Of a DNA stretch of 64,000 bases, positions 54,066 through 60,845 are shown one piece after another. Made by a program: the position numbers and the translations under genes. A model generated the notes under the pieces. The model did not search any database. It was not told the DNA's origin and saw only the letters and a list, made by a program, of their open reading frames with translations. Source of the DNA: Flavobacteriales bacterium UBA952 (lineage in GTDB: Bacteria; Bacteroidota; Bacteroidia; Flavobacteriales_D; Crocinitomicaceae). Location of the stretch: NCBI GenBank assembly GCA_002293185.1, contig DBCS01000002.1:1-64000 (forward strand). The letters run 5' to 3'. How positions within the stretch are numbered: the stretch's first letter is position 1; the number at the start of each line of letters is the position of its first letter.

Positions 54066-54826
54066 TAGAAGTACAACAACTTTCCAAAAGCTTTAATGGT
54101 CAAAAGGTCCTTTTTGACATCGATCACATTTTTGAGGAGGGAAAAGTTAACCTGATTATTGGGCAATCCGGCCAAGGGAAATCTGTTTTAGCCAAATGCA
54201 TTGTAGGTCTTTATGAAGCAGATGCCGGTCAAATATTATTCGATCAGCGCAATTTTACGCAAATGGATCGCAGTGAGCGCAGCAATATTCGACAAGAGAT
54301 CGGTATGCTTTTTCAAGCTGCAGCACTTTTTGATTCCATGACAGTAGAGCAAAATGTGATGTTTCCGCTACAGATGTTTACCAACATGACCAAAGCTGAA
54401 ATACAGGTGCGTACTGATTTTTGTTTGGAACGCGTCAATTTGGCGGGCCGCAATAAGCTAATGCCGTCAGAATGTAGTGGGGGCATGCAAAAAAGAGTAG
54501 GAATTGCGCGCGCAATTGCCATGAATCCGCGTTATTTATTTTGTGATGAGCCTAATTCTGGTTTAGATCCCAAAACCTCAATAGTCATCGACAAACTCAT
54601 TAGAGATATTACGCACGAGTATAATATTACCACAGTTGTCATTACCCACGACATGAATAGCGTTATGGAAATTGGCGACCATATTCTTTTTATACATCAA
54701 GGCAAAAAGTGGTGGGAAGGAAATCGCCACTCAATTATCAACGCGAGTAATCCAGAGATTGAAAGTTTTGTTTATGCCTCTTCATTTATGAAGGAAATCC
54801 GCTCGCAGCTTCAAAAAAAAGCATAA
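54062..54826 (+). CDS. mlaF: MlaF-like ABC transporter ATP-binding protein
   Basis: A 254-residue ABC ATPase. Walker A GQSGQGKS is near 35, the signature motif is CSGGMQKRVGIARAI and Walker B is YLFCDEPNSGLDP. Partner of the upstream permease in lipid transport. Last gene of its pair, followed by a tRNA promoter. Confidence 0.93.
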   Translation: MIEVQQLSKSFNGQKVLFDIDHIFEEGKVNLIIGQSGQGKSVLAKCIVGLYEADAGQILFDQRNFTQMDRSERSNIRQEIGMLFQAAALFDSMTVEQNVMFPLQMFTNMTKAEIQVRTDFCLERVNLAGRNKLMPSECSGGMQKRVGIARAIAMNPRYLFCDEPNSGLDPKTSIVIDKLIRDITHEYNITTVVITHDMNSVMEIGDHILFIHQGKKWWEGNRHSIINASNPEIESFVYASSFMKEIRSQLQKKA

Positions 54827-54855
54827 TTATTCTGTGCTTTTTTTACCAACCATTA

Positions 54856-54884
54856 TTGTATTATTGATTTCTTTATTATCTTTG
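54856..54884 (+). promoter_or_regulatory. Promoter of tRNA-Leu
   Basis: TTG (54856-54858), 18 bases, TATCTTTG (54877-54884): both consensus elements at good spacing, 48 bases before the tRNA. Confidence 0.8.
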
Positions 54885-54932
54885 CAGCCCCAACAGGGTC
54901 TTGTGCAAACGGCATAAGGATTACATAAATTT

Positions 54933-55014
54933 GCGGATGTGGTGAAATTGGTAGACACGCCAGACTTAGGATCTGGTGCCGAGAGGTGTGCGGGTTCGAG
55001 TCCCTCCATCCGCA
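54933..55014 (+). tRNA. tRNA-Leu(TAG)
   Basis: The acceptor stem GCGGATG/CATCCGC is complete, the anticodon arm is CCAGA-CTTAGGA-TCTGG with anticodon TAG, and a long variable arm identifies a class II leucine tRNA. The T arm GGGTTCGAGTCCC is normal. The 3' CCA is not encoded. It reads CUN codons, chiefly CUA. Confidence 0.97.
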
Positions 55015-55016
55015 CT

Positions 55017-55050
55017 AAGGTCTCGTTGGCTCAACGAGGCCTTTTTTTTT
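55017..55050 (+). terminator. Terminator after tRNA-Leu
   Basis: A twelve-pair stem (one G-U) AAGGTCTCGTTG/CAACGAGGCCTT with a GCT loop and a T10 run, two bases past the tRNA. Confidence 0.88.
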
Positions 55051-55077
55051 TAATATTAGGTTTAAATAAACGAACGC

Positions 55078-56421
55078 ATGAAAATTACACGTCAAGAAAT
55101 CGATGCCCAAAATGGCGTATTAAAAGTAGAAATTGCAGTAGCGGATTACCAAAATAAAGTAAAGACAGCATTAGATAAATACCGCAAAACTGCTAAGATC
55201 CCTGGTTTTAGACCCGGCCATGTACCAGCAGGCCTTATTCAAAAGCAATATGGCAAGTCTGTTTTACTCGAAGAGCTGAATAAACTCACCAACGATGCCA
55301 TTTATAGATACGTTATCGATGAAAAACTTGATATATTAGGCAATCCACTTCCAATCGAAAACGGAGTAGAAGGCAATTTTGATGCGCCTGCAGATTTTAT
55401 TTTTAGTTATGAAATTGGGTACAGCCCCGTATTTGAGTTGCCCATTTCATCCAAGACCAAGATCGATTACCACACAGTAAAGATTGACAAAAAGTTACTC
55501 AGCAAACAAACAGAAGACCTCCGTCGTCGTTATGGCAAACTTATTTCCTCAGATGTTGTTAGCGAGAAAGACATGGTCATGGGTAAATTTGAAGAGTTAG
55601 ACACAAATGGCGTAAAAGATGGCGGTATCAGCCATTCTACCACCATTTCTATGGAATTTTTGACCGACAAAGCAGGTGTTAAGCTACTTACGGGAAAAAA
55701 AATCAACGATACCTTCGAATTAGATCTTCATTTGGTATCAAAAGGTCCAGAAGATGCTGCAGCAATGCTCGGTATATCACCAGATGCCTATGCTTCTTTA
55801 GCCAGTACTTTTCAATTTACTATTAATGATGTTAAACGCATGGAAATGGCTGAACTCAACGAAGAGCTTTTCCAAAAGTTGTTCGGAGATGAAGTAAAGA
55901 CAGAAGAAGAAATGAATAAACGCATTGAGGCTGACCTCGCGCGTATGTTTGAGGAAGATGCAGACCGCTTGTTTACTAAAAAGGTTTTCGACCGCGTTAT
56001 CGCAGAGACCAAAATGAGTTTTCCGGAGGCGTTTTTGAAAAGATGGATCAAATCATCCTCTGAAAAACCTGTTTCTGATGAAGACCTCGACCGCGAGTTC
56101 GACGCTTACCTCAATTCTTTAAAATGGCAGTTGATTCAAACTAAAATTTTCAAAGACAACAACATTCAACTCACCAACGAAGAAGTCATCAACTATACCA
56201 AATCTTTGGTTCTTGGCAACTATGCGCAGTACGGCCTTCCAGCGCCAGACGACGCCGAACTTACCGATACAGCCAAGCGCTTATTGCAAAACAAAGAACA
56301 AGCAAACGGAATCTATGATCGTTTAGCCGAAGCCAAGCTCACTACTTTCTTTAAAGCTACAGTTACAATGGCCAAAAAAGAGTTGGCTTATGATGATTTC
56401 GTGGCGCTTGCTCAAGCTTAA
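55078..56421 (+). CDS. tig: Trigger factor
   Basis: A 447-residue ribosome-bound chaperone. The ribosome-binding signature IPGFRPGHVPAGLIQKQYG is in the N-terminal domain (1-110). The middle PPIase domain (about 155-245) is divergent, as in other Bacteroidota. A helical C-terminal arm domain covers 250-435. It docks on L23, encoded at 24921. A near-consensus -7 element TAGGTTTA lies at 55057-55064. Confidence 0.95.
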   Translation: MKITRQEIDAQNGVLKVEIAVADYQNKVKTALDKYRKTAKIPGFRPGHVPAGLIQKQYGKSVLLEELNKLTNDAIYRYVIDEKLDILGNPLPIENGVEGNFDAPADFIFSYEIGYSPVFELPISSKTKIDYHTVKIDKKLLSKQTEDLRRRYGKLISSDVVSEKDMVMGKFEELDTNGVKDGGISHSTTISMEFLTDKAGVKLLTGKKINDTFELDLHLVSKGPEDAAAMLGISPDAYASLASTFQFTINDVKRMEMAELNEELFQKLFGDEVKTEEEMNKRIEADLARMFEEDADRLFTKKVFDRVIAETKMSFPEAFLKRWIKSSSEKPVSDEDLDREFDAYLNSLKWQLIQTKIFKDNNIQLTNEEVINYTKSLVLGNYAQYGLPAPDDAELTDTAKRLLQNKEQANGIYDRLAEAKLTTFFKATVTMAKKELAYDDFVALAQA

Positions 56422-56446
56422 CTTTTTATAAAAGGATAGACTGACT

Positions 56447-57376
56447 TTAAGCGACGTCCCAATCTAAAACCAACAATTTTTTGTTGGTTTTTTTTTGCCT
56501 ATAGAAATGCTCGATTTGCTTTGTTATAGCCTCGAGATGCGGCATTTTCATACTTCGGTTGGGCATTAGGGCAATCACCTCCCGAGCAGGTGCAGCCTCT
56601 AAATTGGCTATGGTTTTGATACCCGTTTGAAGTTCGGGCATTATTTTGAAAAGAGCAGGAATTAAAGTATAGCCACCATTTTTATTCACCATATCAATGA
56701 GTAAGGGCAAATTCCCACCTTCGTAATCCCAATCTTGCGCAGCGCTTTCTTGTTTTAATTGACAAAAATGTAGCATTTGAGTGCGCAAGCAATTTCCTTT
56801 ATTGAGCAGCCATGGATGTTTTTGTTGAATTTGTTCAAAGTGAATTTCTTTGGTCTTTACCTCAGGACAATACACCTGTATTTCCTCTAGATAAAGCGGA
56901 ACACTTTGTAGTCTTGGATCGAGATGCGGCCCCGCTATAATAGCCAAATCTATTTCTTTTCTTTCTAATGCATCGAGTGCATCTTTGGTTTTGAGCTCTC
57001 TTATTTTGAGCTTGATATTGCCAAAGTCGTTTATCCAAGTGCTAAAAAGGTCTGGCAATAAATAGGCTGCAATTGTTGGTATAATTCCAATGCGTACCTC
57101 TTCTTTGACTTTTCCTTTTAGTTGGTCAGTGAGTAATTTTATCTTGTCGGTTTCAGCCAGGATTTCTCTAAGAATTGGTATGAGTTTTTGTCCAGAAGGT
57201 GTGAGTTGTAGGGGGTTGCTATCGCGGTCGAAAATAGTGTAACCTAAAGTCTCCTCTGCTTTTTTGATTTGCATGGAGAGGGTAGGTTGGGTAACAAAGC
57301 AGCGCTCGCTGGCCCGTTGAAAGAGTAGTTCTTCGCTAAGGACTACGATATAGTTCATTTGTTGGATGGAAATCAT
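56447..57376 (-). CDS. oxyR: Hydrogen peroxide-sensing LysR-type regulator OxyR
   Basis: A 309-residue LysR-type regulator. Residues 1-60 are the winged helix-turn-helix (FVTQPTLSMQIKKAEETLGY). The redox pair is C196 and C205 in NCLRTQMLHFC, the same C-x8-C spacing as C199/C208 of E. coli OxyR, so peroxide sensing is well supported. An exact ATAG-N7-CTAT site starts one base upstream of its start codon, and the divergent operon encodes a peroxiredoxin. The final 15 codons overlap the tig terminator. The C-terminus is a lysine-rich KKTNKKLLVLDWDVA. Confidence 0.93.
   Translation of the reverse strand: MISIQQMNYIVVLSEELLFQRASERCFVTQPTLSMQIKKAEETLGYTIFDRDSNPLQLTPSGQKLIPILREILAETDKIKLLTDQLKGKVKEEVRIGIIPTIAAYLLPDLFSTWINDFGNIKLKIRELKTKDALDALERKEIDLAIIAGPHLDPRLQSVPLYLEEIQVYCPEVKTKEIHFEQIQQKHPWLLNKGNCLRTQMLHFCQLKQESAAQDWDYEGGNLPLLIDMVNKNGGYTLIPALFKIMPELQTGIKTIANLEAAPAREVIALMPNRSMKMPHLEAITKQIEHFYRQKKTNKKLLVLDWDVA
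56466..56496 (+). terminator. tig terminator inside the oxyR 3' end
   Basis: AAAACCAACAA/TTGTTGGTTTT, an eleven-pair stem with a four-base loop and a T9 run on the plus strand. It lies within the last codons of oxyR, which is convergent with tig. Confidence 0.75.
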
Positions 57377-57391
57377 ATAGATAGAATCTAT
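57377..57391. promoter_or_regulatory. OxyR binding site
   Basis: ATAG-ATAGAAT-CTAT, exactly the ATAGntnnnanCTAT half-operator of OxyR, directly next to the oxyR ATG and 55 bases before the prx -7 box. Only one dyad of the tandem pair is clear. Probably allows autoregulation and divergent activation. Confidence 0.75.
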
Positions 57392-57426
57392 GCAAATATA
57401 AAATAAATTGAAATAAATTATAACAA

Positions 57427-57453
57427 TTGAGCAACTTATGAACCGTATCTTTG
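57427..57453 (+). promoter_or_regulatory. Promoter of the peroxiredoxin operon
   Basis: TTG (57427-57429), 16 bases, TATCTTTG (57446-57453), 32 bases before the ATG. The OxyR site is about 36 bases upstream of the -33 element. Confidence 0.65.
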
Positions 57454-57485
57454 TTACCTAATATATAATTATAAAAACAAAAAAT

Positions 57486-58109
57486 ATGTCAACACTAGTA
57501 GGTAAAAAATTCCCAGACATCACTGTAAAAGCCATCGACGAAATGGGCGATACTTTTCAGTTGAATGTACTAAAGCAAGCCACAGACAATAATAAAAAAG
57601 TTGTTTTGTTTTGGTATCCCAAAGACTTTACGTTTGTTTGCCCAACAGAAATTCATGCATTTCAAGAAGCTGCAGCAGAATTCGAAAAACGCAATACGAT
57701 TGTTATAGGCGCTTCTTGTGATACCGCAGAGGTGCATTTTGCATGGTTAAATACTTCAAAAGACAACGGTGGTATCGAAGGTGTTCGCTTTCCATTAATT
57801 GCAGATTCTACCCGTTTGTTAGCTCAAGAATTGGGTATTCTAGACTACGATATGTTCGACGAAGACAACATGGCTGGCGATAACGTCCCTTATCGTGCAA
57901 CTTATCTGCTCGACGAAACGGGCATGGTATTCCATGATTCAGTCAATCACTTCCCTGTAGGCCGTAATGTTCAAGAATATATCCGCCTCATTGACGCATT
58001 TACACATGTTCAAAAACATGGTGAGGTTTGCCCTGCAAACTGGGAAGAAGGAAAAGATGCCATGAATGCCACGCGCGACGGTGTAGCAGATTATCTAAGT
58101 AATCACTAA
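57486..58109 (+). CDS. Peroxiredoxin (typical 2-Cys, AhpC/TSA family)
   Basis: A 207-residue peroxiredoxin that reduces H2O2 and organic peroxides. The peroxidatic cysteine is C52 in FTFVCPTEIHAF and the resolving cysteine C182 in GEVCPANW. The C-terminal GGLG/YF motif of the hyperoxidation-sensitive eukaryotic type is absent. It is followed after four bases by a thioredoxin gene that is a natural reductant, and it is controlled by OxyR by inference from the operator. Confidence 0.95.
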   Translation: MSTLVGKKFPDITVKAIDEMGDTFQLNVLKQATDNNKKVVLFWYPKDFTFVCPTEIHAFQEAAAEFEKRNTIVIGASCDTAEVHFAWLNTSKDNGGIEGVRFPLIADSTRLLAQELGILDYDMFDEDNMAGDNVPYRATYLLDETGMVFHDSVNHFPVGRNVQEYIRLIDAFTHVQKHGEVCPANWEEGKDAMNATRDGVADYLSNH

Positions 58110-58113
58110 ACGC

Positions 58114-58428
58114 ATGTTCAGCGACCTTACTTCTGATACGCTCGACCAATCTTTGGCTACAAATGCCAAAGTAATGGTGCAGTACGGTGCGGGTTGGTGC
58201 GGCAATTGCAAAATTACCAAACCCAAATTCAAGCGTTTGGCCGAAAGCCATACCGACATCGCTTTCATCTATGTCGATGCCGAACATTACCCGAATGCTC
58301 GTCAGTTTGCCAATGTGAGCAATTTACCCACTTTTGCAGCTTTTGAAGGCGGCAAGTTAGTGGCCGAAGCACAAGGAAATAAAATAGAAACCATTCAAGA
58401 AGTTTTAGATGCGCTTACCAGTCATTAA
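58114..58428 (+). CDS. Thioredoxin-family protein
   Basis: A 104-residue thioredoxin fold with active site W28-C29-G30-N31-C32 (CGNC instead of CGPC) and cis-Pro in NLPTF. Probably reduces the upstream peroxiredoxin. Its end overlaps the next gene by 20 bases, so the three are an operon. Confidence 0.93.
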   Translation: MFSDLTSDTLDQSLATNAKVMVQYGAGWCGNCKITKPKFKRLAESHTDIAFIYVDAEHYPNARQFANVSNLPTFAAFEGGKLVAEAQGNKIETIQEVLDALTSH

Positions 58429-58663
58429 ACACCTCGTAGATTTTATCGAGCAGAACGACGAAGACTACCTCATCGAAACAATAGAAACATTAGAGTTCTT
58501 AATTGAGGCACCCGGTATCAAAGACGAAGAACTCGATGTAATCGGCGAATTGCTCTCTAATTTCTCAGGAGCACTCGAAGTACACAAAGAAATTCAGAAT
58601 GGCGTACCTAAACGAGATGCCTTAAATGGCTTCATGAAACGGGTTACCGGATCTATTAACTAA
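58409..58663 (+). CDS. Small conserved protein (DUF6952-like)
   Basis: An 84-residue acidic, mainly helical protein without Cys or a signal peptide (MRLPVIKHLVDFIEQNDEDY; ETIETLEFLIEAPGIKDEEL). It overlaps the thioredoxin gene by 20 bases and precedes a terminator. I recall small proteins of this kind (DUF6952) in the same place in other flavobacteria; function unknown, a role in the peroxide response is inferred from the operon only. Confidence 0.7.
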   Translation: MRLPVIKHLVDFIEQNDEDYLIETIETLEFLIEAPGIKDEELDVIGELLSNFSGALEVHKEIQNGVPKRDALNGFMKRVTGSIN

Positions 58664-58665
58664 CT

Positions 58666-58691
58666 AAAAACCACCTTCGGGTGGTTTTTTT
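58666..58691 (+). terminator. Terminator after the peroxiredoxin operon
   Basis: AAAACCACC-TTCG-GGTGGTTTT with a UUCG tetraloop and a T7 run. Confidence 0.82.
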
Positions 58692-58696
58692 ATGCC

Positions 58697-58704
58697 TATC
58701 TTTG
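58697..58704 (+). promoter_or_regulatory. -7 promoter element of prfA-pyrF
   Basis: TATCTTTG (TAnnTTTG) with only four bases before the prfA ATG at 58709, so a leaderless or nearly leaderless transcript is likely. Confidence 0.55.
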
Positions 58705-58708
58705 CGGC

Positions 58709-59788
58709 ATGTCAGATTTACTGAATAAGTTAGAAGCCATTCATTTTCGCTTCATTGAAGTCGGCAAAATGATTACAGATCCCGATATCATCTCGGACAT
58801 GAGTCGGTACGTAAAACTTAACAAAGAATACCGCGACCTCGAAGTATTGGACGGCACTTATTTGCGATTCAAACTCTTACTAAGTAACCTACAGAGTGCC
58901 AAAGCCTTGCTCGAAGAAGAGCAAGATCCTGAAATGCGCGAAATGGCCAAGGTCGAAATTGACGAACTTGAGCAGGCTAGGCCCATTCTTGAAGAAGAAA
59001 TCAAATTGCTGCTCATTCCCAAAGACCCCGAAGACGACAAAAATGCCATTATTGAACTTCGCGCAGGAACAGGCGGAGACGAAGCATGTATTTTTGTAGA
59101 GGATATCTACCGCATGTATACCATGTATTTTAAAGCCATGGGCTGGACCTGCGAAGTGCTCAACTCTTCGGAAGGATCCGTAAAAGGATACAAAGAGATT
59201 TCTATGGAAATCACCGGTGCTGGTATCTACGGTTCTTTAAAATTTGAATCTGGTGTTCACCGTGTGCAGCGCGTACCCGAAACAGAATCACAAGGCAGGG
59301 TTCATACTTCTGCAATTACAGTTGCAGTATTGCCTGAAGCAGAAGAAGTCGATTTTGAACTCGACATGAACGACGTCAGAAAAGATACTTTCCGTGCCTC
59401 AGGTGCTGGTGGGCAGCACATCAATAAAACTGAATCGGCTATTCGCCTTACTCATATTCCATCTGGTTTAGTGGTAGAATGTCAAGATGGTCGTTCACAA
59501 CACAAAAACTTAGAAAAAGCCATTTCGGTATTGCGCTCGCGCTTGTATCAATTAGAGCTTGACCGCATTCACAACGAACGCGCAGCCCAAAGAAAGACCC
59601 TCGTCTCTACCGGAGACCGCTCTGCCAAAATCAGAACGTATAATTATCCGCAGGGCCGTATTACTGATCACCGGATTAACAAAACCTTGTACAACCTTGG
59701 TGTATTTATGAACGGTGATATCCAAGAGATGCTCGACGCGCTCAAAATGGCAGAAAATGCAGAGAAACTTAAAGGAGAAACCGCATGA
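58709..59788 (+). CDS. prfA: Peptide chain release factor 1
   Basis: A 359-residue RF1. The tripeptide for UAA/UAG recognition is PET at 190-192, and the catalytic GGQ is at 234-236 (GAGGQHINKTESAIRLTH). It terminates translation at UAA and UAG. It overlaps pyrF by four bases. Confidence 0.97.
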   Translation: MSDLLNKLEAIHFRFIEVGKMITDPDIISDMSRYVKLNKEYRDLEVLDGTYLRFKLLLSNLQSAKALLEEEQDPEMREMAKVEIDELEQARPILEEEIKLLLIPKDPEDDKNAIIELRAGTGGDEACIFVEDIYRMYTMYFKAMGWTCEVLNSSEGSVKGYKEISMEITGAGIYGSLKFESGVHRVQRVPETESQGRVHTSAITVAVLPEAEEVDFELDMNDVRKDTFRASGAGGQHINKTESAIRLTHIPSGLVVECQDGRSQHKNLEKAISVLRSRLYQLELDRIHNERAAQRKTLVSTGDRSAKIRTYNYPQGRITDHRINKTLYNLGVFMNGDIQEMLDALKMAENAEKLKGETA

Positions 59789-60600
59789 CCAAAGCAGAAC
59801 TCATCGCACAAATAAAGGACAAGCAAAGTTTTTTATGTGTTGGACTCGATCCAGATCTTACTAAAATACCGCAACATTTATTGCAAACTGAAGATCCACT
59901 CTACGAGTTTTGTAAAGCAATTATAGACGCTACTCATGCGTTTGCAGTGGCATTTAAGCCCAATACTGCTTTTTTTGAATGCCATGGTGCCGTTGGCTGG
60001 GAATCACTGCGCAAAACAATCGCATACATCCCGAAGAATTGTTTGATTATAGCAGATGCCAAGCGTGGAGATATCGGAAACACCTCATCTTATTACGCCA
60101 AAACATTCTTTGAGCACCTGCAAGCTGATGCATTAACCGTTGCACCATACATGGGTTCGGACTCAGTCCTGCCATTTTTGCAATTTGCTCATAAATGGGT
60201 GGTTTTGCTTGCGCTTACCTCCAATGAGGGGGCAAAAGATTTTCAATTAGAGCAAAACAATGGCAAAGCGCTCTTCGAAACTATTTTGGAAAAATCAGTA
60301 AAATGGGGTAGCCCTGAAAATATGATGTACGTTGTTGGTGCTACGCGTGCTGAAGATATCGCTCGGGTAAGGGCCTTAGCCCCGAATCATTTCTTTTTAG
60401 TACCAGGAGTAGGTGCACAGGGTGGTGATTTGGATACAGTGGTTCAATATGGTGCAAACGAGGAATGTGGTTTACTGGTAAATTCTTCGCGTGCCATCAT
60501 CTATGCAAGTTCAGGACAAGATTTTGCAGAAGCTGCAAAAAAAGAAGCGCTGAAGGTACAAGCTCAAATGGCTTTGCACGTTCAGCGCTTCAAATGGTAA
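59785..60600 (+). CDS. pyrF: Orotidine 5'-phosphate decarboxylase (long type)
   Basis: A 271-residue enzyme converting OMP to UMP, the last step of pyrimidine synthesis. LCVGLDPDLTKIPQHL start and the catalytic DAKRGDIGNTSSYYAKTFF motif are present. The length fits the type 2 PyrF subfamily and not the 230-residue E. coli type. ATGA overlap with prfA. Confidence 0.95.
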   Translation: MTKAELIAQIKDKQSFLCVGLDPDLTKIPQHLLQTEDPLYEFCKAIIDATHAFAVAFKPNTAFFECHGAVGWESLRKTIAYIPKNCLIIADAKRGDIGNTSSYYAKTFFEHLQADALTVAPYMGSDSVLPFLQFAHKWVVLLALTSNEGAKDFQLEQNNGKALFETILEKSVKWGSPENMMYVVGATRAEDIARVRALAPNHFFLVPGVGAQGGDLDTVVQYGANEECGLLVNSSRAIIYASSGQDFAEAAKKEALKVQAQMALHVQRFKW

Positions 60601-60607
60601 TTTGTAT

Positions 60608-60751
60608 TTAGCGTGTGGCTAAATCTGTGTTTTGTGTGGATTGTTCTAATTTTCCGTATGCATCGCAACTTGCTTTGCGACCTGCTCCGCAAGAGGTCAA
60701 GACCAGAAGAGTTACAAAAGCTGCTAATATGAATGTTGTTTTGGTTTTCAT
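60608..60751 (-). CDS. Small lipoprotein, 47 residues
   Basis: Not a family I recognise. The product begins with a signal peptide MKTKTTFILAAFVTLLVLT and lipobox LTSC, then a short tail of 26 residues with a second Cys at 29. ATG at 60751, TAA at 60610-60608. A -7 element TAACTTTG lies 44 bases upstream, with an A-rich leader as is usual in the phylum. The frame, lipobox and promoter agree, and the 245-base gap otherwise holds no gene. Probably anchored in the outer membrane after lipidation; role unknown. Confidence 0.75.
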   Translation of the reverse strand: MKTKTTFILAAFVTLLVLTSCGAGRKASCDAYGKLEQSTQNTDLATR

Positions 60752-60794
60752 GGTGTTTGTTTTGTTGTTGTTGCTTTTAACGGAATATATTCGT

Positions 60795-60802
60795 CAAAGT
60801 TA
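60795..60802 (-). promoter_or_regulatory. -7 promoter element of the small lipoprotein gene
   Basis: Minus-strand TAACTTTG (TAnnTTTG), 44 bases before the lipoprotein ATG. Divergent from the Omp85 gene. Confidence 0.5.
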
Positions 60803-60845
60803 CAATTTTTAAAAAATTAGCACGTTAAGTCTTGTATATTTTAGC

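Noticed and set aside
54939..55157. Open frame across tRNA-Leu and the start of tig
   Set aside because: It runs through a clear tRNA and a terminator, so it is not coding.
60615..60812. Plus-strand open frame of 65 codons with a hydrophobic end
   Set aside because: It is the mirror of the small lipoprotein gene; the minus-strand frame has the lipobox and promoter.
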